Origin: Candidatus Wallbacteria bacterium
Lineage (GTDB): Bacteria > Muiribacteriota > UBA6191 > JACPRK01
Reading direction: 5' to 3'
DNA: 64,000 nucleotides
Assembly (NCBI GenBank): GCA_016213845.1
Contig: JACQZN010000111.1
Span: 124,001 to 188,000, forward strand
The notes below the pieces were generated by a model. It ran no database searches. It saw only the letters and a program-made list of their open reading frames with translations, and was not told the DNA's origin. Positions within the stretch are counted from its first letter, which is position 1. Each line of letters opens with the position of its first letter. This document shows, in pieces, positions 16,894 to 27,283 of the stretch. A program made the position numbers and the translations under genes.

Positions 16894-17763
16894 CTACGGG
16901 AGTACGAAGTCCCGGATCACGGCCATATGCTGCATGTTCTGCGCGCCACTATCGCCGCGCTCCGCCGGCGCCGCCGACGCGATCGGCGAGAACACCCGGC
17001 TATCGAACACGAGCCCACCAGGAAACGCGCGACCTGCGATCGGGACCGGCACCATCCGCGCATGCAGCTCGTCGTTGGCCAGGACCCAGTCATAGGGCTT
17101 GTTCCGGTTCGCGCTGGTGTCGCCGTCGCCCGACTGATCGGTCGGATAGGGGCCGTAGTTGACCACGACCTCACCCAGCGTTCCGACGCACAGCTCTCCT
17201 CGCACCTGCGTGTTGAAGTCCCCACCCAGCGCCAGGTACTGCCCCTTCGGCACGTTCTTCTTGATGAGGGAAACCAGCCGCTCGGCCTGATCGTTGCGTC
17301 GCTCGACGTCTTCACTGCCGGCCAGCAGATGGACGCTGACGGCCCAGAGGTCCTTGTCGCCGGGCAGATCGATCACGGCGTAGGCGAAGTCGCGGTTACC
17401 GACGTTGGGATCTGCCCAGGAGCCCGACTGCTTGATCGGCCAGCGGCTGATCACGCCGTTCGGAATGCCCTCCCCGCCCTCGCAGTAGAACTGGCTGGTG
17501 CTGCCTGCGACCTGGTTGACCAGCTGCCGCAGCGGTCCCTTCTGATACCGAAACTCCTGGATCAGAACGACGTCTGGCTTGAGCGCCTGGAGGATTCGGA
17601 TGCCGTGACCCGGGTCATAGGACTGATTGTCCCCGCTCGTCAGGTTGGCCGCGACGATCCGCACGCGGACCGGCTCGGCAGGCGCGACGCCCAGCAGCAG
17701 AAACAGCGCTGAAAGCGCGGAGAGACAAAAAGCCTTCGGGAGCCTGGACCAGGGACTCTTCAC
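16894..17763 (-). CDS. Exported endonuclease/exonuclease/phosphatase (EEP) family protein
   Basis: 289 residues with an N-terminal signal peptide (basic start, then AFCLSALSALFLLLGVAPAE). The EEP fold is seen in IVAANLTSG, VVLIQEF (the metal-binding Glu), ALGGDFNT (the Asp-Asn pair) and a final QNMQHMAVIRDF where the usual S-D-H-x-P-V has Gln in place of Asp but keeps His. Family members hydrolyse phosphodiesters in nucleic acids, lipids or phosphoinositides; the substrate cannot be told. The start is GTG at 17763 with a GAGG a few bases upstream. It faces the hyf operon and is divergent from the kinase-like gene. Confidence 0.8.
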   Translation of the reverse strand: MKSPWSRLPKAFCLSALSALFLLLGVAPAEPVRVRIVAANLTSGDNQSYDPGHGIRILQALKPDVVLIQEFRYQKGPLRQLVNQVAGSTSQFYCEGGEGIPNGVISRWPIKQSGSWADPNVGNRDFAYAVIDLPGDKDLWAVSVHLLAGSEDVERRNDQAERLVSLIKKNVPKGQYLALGGDFNTQVRGELCVGTLGEVVVNYGPYPTDQSGDGDTSANRNKPYDWVLANDELHARMVPVPIAGRAFPGGLVFDSRVFSPIASAAPAERGDSGAQNMQHMAVIRDFVLP

Positions 17764-17890
17764 GAGAAACCTCGCTCACCCTCGGGGCGATCCGCCGAGG
17801 ACGCAAGAGGATAGCAGGAAGTGGCCCCAACGGCAATCCCCCATTTTCGGGATCGCGTAGATTGGCGAGCCTCCGGAAGGTGCGCCGGGG

Positions 17891-17910
17891 CCCGCCGCGG
17901 CCGCGGCGGG
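17891..17910. repeat. Perfect 20-bp GC-only palindrome in a divergent spacer
   Basis: CCCGCCGCGG followed directly by its reverse complement. It lies in the 213-bp divergent spacer (17764-17976) between the EEP gene and the cytidylate-kinase-like gene. The flank GGTGCGCCGGGGC (17879-17891) plus CCGCGGCGGG recurs at 7709-7730 after the sigma-54 activator. Either a dispersed hairpin or a regulator site. Confidence 0.45.
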
Positions 17911-17952
17911 TCTGGAGGCCTTCCGGTTCATCGGCACCCAACTTGCGGCGAT

Positions 17953-17969
17953 CCTCCTCCAGGAGGAGG
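17953..17969 (+). promoter_or_regulatory. Ribosome-binding site buried in an inverted repeat
   Basis: CCTCCTCC (17953-17960), one base, then GGAGGAGG (17962-17969), followed 7 nt later by the ATG at 17977. The Shine-Dalgarno sequence is an ideal one but has a perfect anti-Shine-Dalgarno copy just upstream. In mRNA it can fold on itself with a 3-5 nt loop and hide the site, which would allow translational control. Confidence 0.5.
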
Positions 17970-17976
17970 TGCAGTC

Positions 17977-18738
17977 ATGACCAAGCGTGTGCGGCACGAC
18001 ATCCACGAGCTCATCGACCGGCAGGTCTTTCGCTGGCATGAGGATTCGGTGGCGATCGGAGAACCTGAGCTGCCCAGGAAGCCTGCTGACCAGCCCAAGA
18101 TAGGGCCCTATGTCACGATTTCGCGGGACTTCGGCTGCGGCGCGCTCGTGGTTGCGGCCATCCTCTCCGAGAAGCTCGGCTGGCAGGTTTACGACAAGGA
18201 GATCATCGACGAGGTCGCCCGGGAATCGAGCCTGAGGCGTTCGGTGGTCGAGAGCCACGACGAGCGCGTCCAGAACTGGATCGTCGAGTACGTCAACAAC
18301 CTCACTTTCATGGGGGAGCTCTCGGAGAGCGACTTCTTCCATCACTTCGTCCGCGTCGTGACGGCTCTGGGGACGCACGGCAAGGCGATCCTGGTGGGCA
18401 GAGGCACCAACTTCGTTCTGCCGGCGGACAGGGGAGTCCGGGTCCGGCTCGTGGCGCCGTTCGAGATGCGCGCGCGCTGGGTTGCGCACCGCAACGCCCT
18501 CGATCTGGACGAGGCCCGGCGATTCGTTTCGAAGACCGACGCCGATCGAGCCGAGTTCGTGCGCAGACACTTCCACCGCGACGTGGCCGACGCCTCGGCC
18601 TACGACCGGATCTTCGACGTCAGCCAGATCAACCACGATGCCGTCGCCGACGCCATCGTGGAGATGCTGGAGCGCAAGCTCGGTATCTACGCACCGGGCC
18701 GCAGCTCATCGGTTGCCGCGGCGCCCTCGGTCCTGTGA
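17977..18738 (+). CDS. Cytidylate kinase-like family protein
   Basis: 253 residues of the AAA-type cytidylate-kinase-like family. The N-terminal core YVTISRDFGCGALVVAAILSEKLGWQVYDKEII corresponds to I-S-R-x-x-G-S-G-G-x-x-I-A...Y-D-x-x-I-I. Here the nucleotide loop reads GCGA rather than GSGG, a conservative departure. The later VGRGTNFVLP and the R-x-x-F-V-x-x-x-D-x-x-R-A-x-F-x-x-x-H-F stretch are typical. Many members are not housekeeping CMP kinases and their substrates are unknown. The start at 17977 is fixed by a very strong GGAGG ribosome site. A shift in start would lose only an Arg-rich upstream extension. Confidence 0.8.
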   Translation: MTKRVRHDIHELIDRQVFRWHEDSVAIGEPELPRKPADQPKIGPYVTISRDFGCGALVVAAILSEKLGWQVYDKEIIDEVARESSLRRSVVESHDERVQNWIVEYVNNLTFMGELSESDFFHHFVRVVTALGTHGKAILVGRGTNFVLPADRGVRVRLVAPFEMRARWVAHRNALDLDEARRFVSKTDADRAEFVRRHFHRDVADASAYDRIFDVSQINHDAVADAIVEMLERKLGIYAPGRSSSVAAAPSVL

Positions 18739-18785
18739 CGGCCGGACTGGCTCCGAGTGGCGCCGGGCGCTAGACTCGGGGCGAG

Positions 18786-19883
18786 ATGAACATCGATAGA
18801 CAGACTCCCGAAGGCTGCAGGATCGCGCGCGTGCAGGCTGCGCCGCTGGACGTGCCACTCTTGGAACCGTTCGGCATTTCGCTGGGGACGATGCACCGGC
18901 TCCAAAACGTCCTGGTCAAGGTCGACCTGGAGGACGGTCACCACGGCATCGGGGAGGCCGCCCCATTCCCGGAGCTGACCGGGGAGACGCAGGCCACGGT
19001 GCTGGCCGCGGTCGAGCAGATGGGAGACCTCCTGCGCGGCGTCGACGCCACGAGCTTCAGGCTGGTGCACGAGAAACTCGCGGCCGTCTTTCGCGCGCAG
19101 TCGAGCGCCCGTGCCGGTGTCGTCAGCGCACTCTTCGACGCCCTGGGGCGCCGGGCCGGGCTTCCGCTGCACCGCTGGTTCGGAGGGCGCGGCACGCGGG
19201 TCGAGACCGATCTGACCATCCCAATCGTCGACGGACCGCGGGCGGCCGAGCGCGCCTGCGAGATCCGAAAGATGGGAATCCGCACGATCAAGACGAAGGT
19301 GGGGCACGATCTGGAGGGCGATCTCGCCCGGGTCTTCGCCATCCACGAGGCCTACCCCGAGGCCGGGCTGGTCGTCGACGCAAATCAGGGTTTCACTCCG
19401 AAAGAAGCGCTGACCTTTCTCCAGGAGCTCGAGGAAAACGGCGTCCGGCCGCTGCTGCTGGAGCAGCCGGTGCACCGCGACGATCTGCGCGGCATGGCCA
19501 TGGTCCGTGGCCGCGCGAATGTCCCGGTCTACGCCGACGAGTCGGTCTTCAGCGCTACTGACGCATGGCGGGTGCTGCAGGCCGGCGCTGCCGACGGCAT
19601 CAACATCAAGCTGGCCAAGTGCGGCGGCTTCGTGGAAGCGATGGACATCGCAGCGCTCTGCCGCGCCGCCGGCGCCGGACTGATGATCGGCGCCATGATG
19701 GAGACGCGGCTGGGTCTCACCGCCAGCGCCCACTTCGCCGCCGGCACCGGCGGCTTCCGCTTCTGCGACCTCGACACCCACATGCTGCTGGCCGAGGACC
19801 CGTTCCAGGCCGGGTTCCTGCAGGACGGCCCCACGCTCGAGCTGGGAGAGAGCCCCGGCCTGGGTGTCTCGAAGCGAGGGTAG
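18786..19883 (+). CDS. Enolase-superfamily enzyme, probable L-Ala-D/L-Glu (dipeptide) epimerase
   Basis: 365 residues of the mandelate racemase/muconate lactonizing group. The two catalytic lysines are suggested by KTKVG (about 170) and NIKLAKCGG (about 275). Metal ligands are in VVDANQGF, LLLEQPV and YADESVF. The tail carries GAMMETRLG and CDLDTHML, typical of dipeptide epimerases, which isomerise cell-wall peptides such as L-Ala-D-Glu during murein recycling. Substrates in this subgroup vary, so the name is a family-level prediction. It is a single gene, 47 bp after the kinase-like gene and possibly co-transcribed with it. Confidence 0.8.
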   Translation: MNIDRQTPEGCRIARVQAAPLDVPLLEPFGISLGTMHRLQNVLVKVDLEDGHHGIGEAAPFPELTGETQATVLAAVEQMGDLLRGVDATSFRLVHEKLAAVFRAQSSARAGVVSALFDALGRRAGLPLHRWFGGRGTRVETDLTIPIVDGPRAAERACEIRKMGIRTIKTKVGHDLEGDLARVFAIHEAYPEAGLVVDANQGFTPKEALTFLQELEENGVRPLLLEQPVHRDDLRGMAMVRGRANVPVYADESVFSATDAWRVLQAGAADGINIKLAKCGGFVEAMDIAALCRAAGAGLMIGAMMETRLGLTASAHFAAGTGGFRFCDLDTHMLLAEDPFQAGFLQDGPTLELGESPGLGVSKRG

Positions 19884-19917
19884 GCGGGAAGCGGGAGGCG
19901 GGAGGGCCAGGGTGCGG

Positions 19918-20066
19918 TACTCAGTCCTCTCAGGGGCTCCGCCCCCGAACCCCGTCCAAGGGGCCAAAGGCCCCCTGGACCCCCGACTTGATGCGGGGAA
20001 CCCGTGGCGTGTACCTGTACCGGGTTTTCTAGGGAACCCGTGGCGTGTGCCTGTACCGGGTTTTCG
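19918..20066. repeat. Repeat mosaic with two tandem copies of the GTGGCGTGTACCTGT element
   Basis: After the epimerase stop comes a GGGGCC-AAA-GGCCCC hairpin flanked by CCA/TGG (about 19958-19979), similar to one at 9056-9078. Next are two tandem 36-bp copies of an element beginning GGGAACCCGTGGCGTG at 19996 and 20032 and ending CCGGGTTTTC. Related copies lie at 35.9-36.0 kb. The rest up to 20130 is T/C-rich and holds no gene. Confidence 0.7.
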
Positions 20067-20130
20067 CGTTTCTACTGACTGCCTCGCCGTTTCCCTTCTA
20101 TCTTCCGCCTTCTACCCTCAATTTCCCCCC

Positions 20131-21990
<1,860 letters not shown>

Positions 21991-22073
21991 ATGAGCGCGC
22001 AGTATATCCGCTGGCGCGGAGTTAATCAAACGAAGCCGAATCCCCGGGAAAGGGGGTCAGGCCGGCAACGGGC

Positions 22074-23195
22074 TCACTCGAACGCGGCCCGCACGCGATC
22101 GAAGAAGCTCTTGGAGGGCATCTCGACCTCGTCACCGCGGAGCTTCGCCAGCTCCGCGAAGAGCTCTTCCTCTCGGGGGGACAACTTCGAGGGCGTCACG
22201 ACGATGACCCGGACGACCAGGTCGCCCCGGCCACGGCCATGTACGTTGTCGATCCCCTCTTCCTTGACTCGAAAGGTCCGGTGACTCTGCGTCCCGGCGG
22301 GGATGTGGAGCTTTCGCTTGCCTCGCAGTGTCGGCACGTCCAGATCGGCGCCCAGCGCGGCCTGCGAGAAGCTGATCGGCACCTCCAGCAACAGGTGGTC
22401 GCCCTCGCGCTGGAAGGTCGGGTGCGGCTTCACCGACAAGAGCACGTACAGGTCGCCAGGCGGGCCGCCGTTGGCACCCGGCTCGCCCTCGTGCACCAGC
22501 TTGAGCCGGGTCTCGTTTTCGACTCCCGGCGGCACGCGGACGTTGATCGTCCGGACCTGCTCGATCCGGCCCCGCCCCTGACAGTGCGCGCATGGCGTGC
22601 GGATGCTCTTGCCGCGGCCGCCGCAGCGGGCGCACGTCGTGCGCAGCGAGAAGAACCCCTGCGTCACGGTCACGGTTCCGGCCCCCCGGCAAGCCCGGCA
22701 AGTCTCGATGCCACCGGCCGACTCGGCGCCGGTCCCCTCGCACTCCTCGCAGAGCTCCTCGCGCGGAAGCTCCACCTTCTTCTCCACGCCGAAGGCGGCT
22801 TCCTCGAACTCGATCGCAAGCGAGTACTGCAGGTCGTTGCCTCGTTGCGGCCGGCTGGCCGACCGACGCCCGCCCATCTGTCCGAAGAAATCCCCGAAGA
22901 TGTCGCCGAAGATGTCCCCCAGGTCGACGCCGGCCGCACCGCCCGGCCCGAATCCGGCCCCCGCGTTGACCCCCGCGTGGCCGAACCGGTCGTAGCGCTG
23001 CCTCTTCTCACGGTCGCTCAGGACTTCGTAGGCCTCGTTGAGCTCCTTGAACTTCTCCTCGGCTTGCTTGTGGTCGCCGCCCGCCCGGTCCGGGTGGTGG
23101 CGCATGGCCAGCTTGCGGAACGCCTTCTTGATCTCGTCCTCGCCGGCGTTGCGCGCGACACCCAGGACCTCGTAATAGTCTCGCTTCTCAGCCAT
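22074..23195 (-). CDS. dnaJ: Chaperone protein DnaJ
   Basis: 373 residues. The J domain (1-70) has HHPDRAGGD around the HPD motif that stimulates DnaK ATPase. A Gly-rich linker follows (GFGPGGAAGVDLGDIFGDIFGDFFGQ, split over 85-115), then the zinc region with four C-x-x-C-x-G-x-G-type repeats (CEECEGTG, CRACRGAG, CARCGGRG, CAHCQGRG), then the substrate-binding C-terminal domains. This is a canonical type I DnaJ. It ends the hrcA-grpE-dnaK-dnaJ cluster, 77 bp after dnaK. Confidence 0.97.
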   Translation of the reverse strand: MAEKRDYYEVLGVARNAGEDEIKKAFRKLAMRHHPDRAGGDHKQAEEKFKELNEAYEVLSDREKRQRYDRFGHAGVNAGAGFGPGGAAGVDLGDIFGDIFGDFFGQMGGRRSASRPQRGNDLQYSLAIEFEEAAFGVEKKVELPREELCEECEGTGAESAGGIETCRACRGAGTVTVTQGFFSLRTTCARCGGRGKSIRTPCAHCQGRGRIEQVRTINVRVPPGVENETRLKLVHEGEPGANGGPPGDLYVLLSVKPHPTFQREGDHLLLEVPISFSQAALGADLDVPTLRGKRKLHIPAGTQSHRTFRVKEEGIDNVHGRGRGDLVVRVIVVTPSKLSPREEELFAELAKLRGDEVEMPSKSFFDRVRAAFE

Positions 23196-23272
23196 CAGCG
23201 TCGCTCACCGGTCAACCACGGTCAGCCAGCCGCCAGCCCGCGGAACGGGCCGGCGACCGGACAGGTCCAGAC

Positions 23273-25198
23273 TCACTTCTTGTCGTCGACCTCGTACTCC
23301 GCGTCGACCACGCGCTCGTCCTTCTGGGCGTGCTGCGCTCCGCCGTCCGAGGGGCCGTGGGCGTGCTCCTCGCCACCGCCGCCGTGCTGGGCGGAGGCCT
23401 GGCGGTAGACCTCTTCGCTCGCCTTGTGCATCGCCTTCTGCAGACCCTCGCTGGCAGCCTTGATCTGGTCGATCGACTTCGACTCCAGGGCGCGCTTCGC
23501 CTCCGCGACGGCCTCCTCGATCTTCGACTTGGCGTCACCCGAGAGCTTGTCGCCGCTGTCGGACAGGAAGCGCTCCGTCGAGTAGACCAGCGAGTCGCAC
23601 TGGTTGCGCGTGTCGATCTCTTCCCGCTTCTGGCGGTCTTCCTCGGCGTGCGCTTCGGCCTCCTTGACCATCCGCTCCACCTCGTCCTTGTTCAGGCCGC
23701 TGCTGGAGGTGATGGTGATCTTCTGCTCGCGCTGCGTAGCCAGATCCTTGGCCGACACGTGGAGGATGCCGTTGGCGTCGATGTCGAAGGTGACCTCGAT
23801 CTGCGGCACGCCGCGCGGCGCCGGCGGGATGCCGGTCAGCTCGAAGCGGCCCAGGGTGCGGTTTTCCGCCGCCATCTCGCGCTCGCCCTGCAGCACGTGG
23901 ATGCTAACCGTCGGCTGGCTGTCGGCAGCCGTCGAGAAGATCTGGCTCTTGCGGGTCGGGATGGTGGTGTTGCGCTCGATCAGCTTGGTGCAGACGCCAC
24001 CCAGCGTCTCGATGCCCAGGGAGAGCGGCGTCACGTCGAGCAGCAGGACGTCCTTCACCTCGCCGCCCAGCACGCCGGCCTGGATCGCCGCGCCGGCCGC
24101 GACACATTCGTCGGGGTTGATGTCCTTGCGCGGCTCGCGGCCGTAAAGGCTGCGTACCAGCTCGATCACTTGAGGCATGCGCGTGGCGCCGCCCACCAGC
24201 AGAACGTCCGACAGTCCGCTGAACTCCAGCCCCGCGTCCGCAATCGCCTTCTTGACGGGACCGCGGCAGCGCTCCAGCAGGTCGTGCGTCATCTTCTCGA
24301 ACTGGGCCCGGGCCAGCTCCAGCGACAGGTGCTGCGGCGTTCCGGACTGGTCGACCGTGATGAAAGGCAGGTTGATCGTCGTACGGGTCGCCTGCGACAG
24401 CTCGATCTTGGCCTGCTCGGAGGCGTCCTTGAGCCGCTGCACCGCCATCTTGTCCTTCTTGAGGTCGATGCCCGTCTGTTTCTTGAACTCGCCGGCCAGC
24501 CAGTCGATGATCCGCTGGTCCCAGTCGTCGCCACCCAGGTGGTTATCACCGCTGGTCGACTTGACCTCGAAGACGCCCTCGGAGAGCTCGAGGACCGAGA
24601 CGTCGAAGGTGCCGCCTCCGAGGTCGAACACCATGATGGTGATGTCCTTCTGCTTCTTGTCGATGCCGAAGGCCAGCGCCGCGGCCGTCGGTTCGTTGAT
24701 GATCCGGAGAACTTCCAGGCCAGCGATCTTGCCGGCGTCCTTGGTCGCTTGACGCTGTGCGTCATTGAAGTAGGCGGGGACCGTGATCACGGCCTTGGCG
24801 ACCTTCTCACCCAGGTACGCCTCGGCGTCCTTCTTGAGCTTCATCAGGACCTGCGCGGAGATCTCCGGCGGCGAGTACTGCTTGCCGCTGATGTCGACGC
24901 GCGCATCGCCGTTGGTGCTGCGCACGACCTTGTACGGAACCATCTGGCGCTCCGTTTCGACCTCGTCGTAGCGGCGGCCCATGAATCGCTTGATGGAGTA
25001 GACGGTGTTCTCGGGGTTGGTGACCGCCTGGCGCTTGGCCACCTGCCCCACGAGCCGCTCGGACTCCTTGGTGAAAGCGACTACCGACGGCGTCGTGCGA
25101 GCGCCCTCGCTGTTGATGATGACCACGGGCTCGCCGCCTTCCATGACGGCCACACACGAATTGGTCGTTCCCAGGTCGATTCCTATCGTCTTGGACAT
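23273..25198 (-). CDS. dnaK: Chaperone protein DnaK (Hsp70)
   Basis: 641 residues. The ATPase domain begins KTIGIDLGTTNSCVAV and includes GGGTFDVSVLEL and LLVGGATRMPQV. The substrate-binding domain has LLLDVTPLSLGIET. The C-terminal lid ends in an acidic EYEVDDKK, close to the usual EEVD-like bacterial end. It works with DnaJ and GrpE in protein folding. A GGGAG ribosome site is 8-12 bases before the ATG at 25198. Confidence 0.98.
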   Translation of the reverse strand: MSKTIGIDLGTTNSCVAVMEGGEPVVIINSEGARTTPSVVAFTKESERLVGQVAKRQAVTNPENTVYSIKRFMGRRYDEVETERQMVPYKVVRSTNGDARVDISGKQYSPPEISAQVLMKLKKDAEAYLGEKVAKAVITVPAYFNDAQRQATKDAGKIAGLEVLRIINEPTAAALAFGIDKKQKDITIMVFDLGGGTFDVSVLELSEGVFEVKSTSGDNHLGGDDWDQRIIDWLAGEFKKQTGIDLKKDKMAVQRLKDASEQAKIELSQATRTTINLPFITVDQSGTPQHLSLELARAQFEKMTHDLLERCRGPVKKAIADAGLEFSGLSDVLLVGGATRMPQVIELVRSLYGREPRKDINPDECVAAGAAIQAGVLGGEVKDVLLLDVTPLSLGIETLGGVCTKLIERNTTIPTRKSQIFSTAADSQPTVSIHVLQGEREMAAENRTLGRFELTGIPPAPRGVPQIEVTFDIDANGILHVSAKDLATQREQKITITSSSGLNKDEVERMVKEAEAHAEEDRQKREEIDTRNQCDSLVYSTERFLSDSGDKLSGDAKSKIEEAVAEAKRALESKSIDQIKAASEGLQKAMHKASEEVYRQASAQHGGGGEEHAHGPSDGGAQHAQKDERVVDAEYEVDDKK

Positions 25199-25435
25199 GT
25201 CGATTCTCCCTTGTCAGAGCACGCTCGGAGCCCCGACACCTGAGGCGGGGCCGCCTGCAACAAAGCAAGCGCCGCACCAACGTGGCTGTTTTCTTCTGTT
25301 CATGCGGCTTCTGCCCAGTACTGCCCCGAGTTCATGATTGCCCAGCACTCCATGAAACGTTTCAAATCGAAACTGTCTCGTGCTGCAAATCTGCACGAGC
25401 CGCTGGCGCGGCACCGACTGTCCCCGGCCCGGCCC
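25199..25435. other. grpE-dnaK spacer
   Basis: A 237-bp gap between grpE and dnaK. I found no CIRCE copy and no clear sigma-32 promoter here. GGAGTGCTGGGCAATC on the minus strand only vaguely recalls half a CIRCE. An internal dnaK promoter remains possible because the gap is long compared with the 2-nt hrcA-grpE gap. Confidence 0.3.
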
Positions 25436-26059
25436 TCAGTTCTCCTGGGGTGCTTCAGGCTCGGGCGCCGCCCCCGTGCTCACGACGACCTTCGCATGCC
25501 GCAGGACCTTCTCGCCCAGGAAGTACCCGCGCTCCAGCTCGTTGGAGACCGAGCCCTCGGGAACCTCCGGCGACGGCGCCTGCATGACCGCCTCGTGGAG
25601 GTTGGGGTCGTACTTGGCCCCCACCGAAGGAATCGCCTTCACTCCCTGCTTCTCGAGCCAGTCCACGAACAGCCGGTAGATCTGCCCCGTGCCCACCTTG
25701 ACGGCTTCCGCGTCCGTGGCCTGAGAAAGGCTGGCCATCGCTCGCTCGAAGTTGTCCACGACCGGCAGGATGCCTCGCAAGAGCGAGGCGGCCCTGTCTG
25801 CAAGGTCGCGCTCGCGCTCCCGCGCCTGCCGCTTGCGGATGTTGTCCAGCTCGGCAGCGTGGCGGCGGTACGTGTCCGACTGCTGTCGAGCTGCTTCCAG
25901 CTCTTTCTTGACCTTCTGCAGCTCCTCGCTCTCAGGCACGGGGGCCTGGGCTGCTTCGGCCGTGCTCCCGGCGGGCGCCACGGCCTCGGAGTCGCCGGCG
26001 GGGGTCGCCTCGGCGGGCTGGGCCGTCTCTTCGGGCTGAGTCGAATTGCTTGGTTCCAT
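25436..26059 (-). CDS. grpE: Nucleotide exchange factor GrpE
   Basis: 207 residues: a Pro/Ala/Glu-rich disordered start, a long coiled-coil helix (about 50-110, ...YRRHAAELDNIRKRQARERE), then the beta domain with ending motif EGSVSNELERGYFLGEKVLRHAKVVVS, the GrpE signature (G-x-x-x-x-x-x-x-x-G-Y-x-x-x-x-x-x-x-R-x-A-x-V-x-V). It releases ADP from DnaK. The ATG at 26059 starts 2 nt after the hrcA stop, so the two are one transcription unit. Confidence 0.96.
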   Translation of the reverse strand: MEPSNSTQPEETAQPAEATPAGDSEAVAPAGSTAEAAQAPVPESEELQKVKKELEAARQQSDTYRRHAAELDNIRKRQARERERDLADRAASLLRGILPVVDNFERAMASLSQATDAEAVKVGTGQIYRLFVDWLEKQGVKAIPSVGAKYDPNLHEAVMQAPSPEVPEGSVSNELERGYFLGEKVLRHAKVVVSTGAAPEPEAPQEN

Positions 26060-26061
26060 GA

Positions 26062-27105
26062 TCACTTGTCGGAAAGGACTCGCGTGAGCGAGTCGCTGAT
26101 GTGATTGACGTAGCCGATGACGCGCGGGTAATCCATGCGCCTGGGCCCCAGGATTCCGATGGCGCCCTTGACCGTCCCGCGCACCCGGTAGACCGAGCTC
26201 ACGAGGCTGAAGTCCTTGAGCGGCATCATCTCCGGATTGCCGTCGACCCCCACGAAGGTGATCTGCGAGCCGCTGGTAGCGATGCTGGCAAGCATTCTCC
26301 CGATGAACTCGCGCTTCTCCAGCGCATCGAGGATTGCCCGGGCGCGCTGCACGTCCTGAAACTCGGGCTGGTCCAGCACGCTGGCTGCCCCCCAGATCAG
26401 GACTTCGCTCTCGAGGGGCTTGCCGATCTTCGTCATCAAGAGCTGCAGCACCTTCTCGAGCTGCTCTCGGTAGGAGCTCTCCAGCGTCCGGATGACCCTG
26501 GCCGAACCCGCGACGAACTCCGAGATCGGCCTGCCGGTGAACTGCTCGTTGATGATGCGCGTGAAGACTTCGAGCCGATCCTGCGGCACCGGCCGCTCCA
26601 CCTGGAGCAGGTGCGCCTCGGCGTGGCTGCTGTCCGTCACCAGAGCCACAAGAATCTGCCTGGAGTCGATGCTCGTCAGCTGCAGCTTCGTGAACGTCGC
26701 CTGCCTCAGCGATGGAAACGCGGCCACACCGACCAACCTTGTGACCATGGCCAGGATCGAGATGGCATCTCGCAGGAGCTCCTCGGCCTCCTTGCAGCTG
26801 TCGAGAGCCTCCAGCTCGAGCGTCTCGAGCCGGACCCGCTCGGGCCCCTCGCACTCGATGGATTCGAGGCCGGCCACATAGGCTTGATAGCCCTTCTCGG
26901 TCGGAATCCGGCCCGCGGACGTGTGGGGCTGCTCCAGGAATCCGAGCTCCTCGAGATCCGCCATCTCATTGCGGATGGTGGCCGGGCTGTAGGGCAGACG
27001 GAAGCGGCGCGCCAGCGTTCTCGAGCTGACGGCCTCCGCCGACTCGATGAACAGGGCCACGACCATCTTCAGGATCTGCCGCTGTCTGGGGGTCAGCTCT
27101 TGCAC
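26062..27105 (-). CDS. hrcA: Heat-inducible transcription repressor HrcA
   Basis: 347 residues. The N-terminal winged helix (LTPRQRQILKMVVALFIESAEAVSS) is followed by the HrcA-typical SPATIRNEMADLEELGFLEQPHTSAGRIPT region (spread over about 40-80) and a GAF-like core. HrcA binds CIRCE and represses the chaperone operon until it is titrated by misfolded protein. The start is GTG at 27105, with an AGGAGGA ribosome site 5-12 bases upstream. A CIRCE element lies 26 bp upstream, so the operon is autoregulated. Confidence 0.96.
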   Translation of the reverse strand: MQELTPRQRQILKMVVALFIESAEAVSSRTLARRFRLPYSPATIRNEMADLEELGFLEQPHTSAGRIPTEKGYQAYVAGLESIECEGPERVRLETLELEALDSCKEAEELLRDAISILAMVTRLVGVAAFPSLRQATFTKLQLTSIDSRQILVALVTDSSHAEAHLLQVERPVPQDRLEVFTRIINEQFTGRPISEFVAGSARVIRTLESSYREQLEKVLQLLMTKIGKPLESEVLIWGAASVLDQPEFQDVQRARAILDALEKREFIGRMLASIATSGSQITFVGVDGNPEMMPLKDFSLVSSVYRVRGTVKGAIGILGPRRMDYPRVIGYVNHISDSLTRVLSDK

Positions 27106-27130
27106 CGGAATCCTCCTGCCACCGCGCCTG

Positions 27131-27157
27131 TTAGCACTCTCGCAAGACGACTGCTAA
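27131..27157 (-). promoter_or_regulatory. CIRCE operator
   Basis: TTAGCACTC at 27131-27139, a 9-nt spacer, then GACTGCTAA at 27149-27157. The consensus is TTAGCACTC-N9-GAGTGCTAA, so 17 of 18 arm bases match. It is placed just downstream of a probable promoter and upstream of hrcA, where HrcA binding would block initiation. Confidence 0.93.
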
Positions 27158-27159
27158 GC

Positions 27160-27189
27160 CCTATACCACGTTGGGGTCGTTCGAATCAA
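27160..27189 (-). promoter_or_regulatory. Probable sigma-70-type promoter of the hrcA-grpE-dnaK-dnaJ operon
   Basis: On the minus strand TTGATT (27189-27184), an 18-bp spacer, then TATAGG (27165-27160). Transcription would begin at or inside the CIRCE element at 27157-27131. The position relative to CIRCE matches known HrcA-controlled promoters. The -10 is only a moderate match. Confidence 0.55.
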
Positions 27190-27283
27190 GCACCCTTTCA
27201 ATGCGAGAGCCCGGAGACCAGGGACGGGGCTGGAAAGCTCGGGCTGTCCAGGCACGACTTCGGTCGCCGGGCTCGATGGGGGC

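Noticed and set aside
23330..25243. Plus-strand open frame opposite dnaK
   Set aside because: An antisense shadow of dnaK; the well-known shadow frame of Hsp70 genes in GC-rich DNA.
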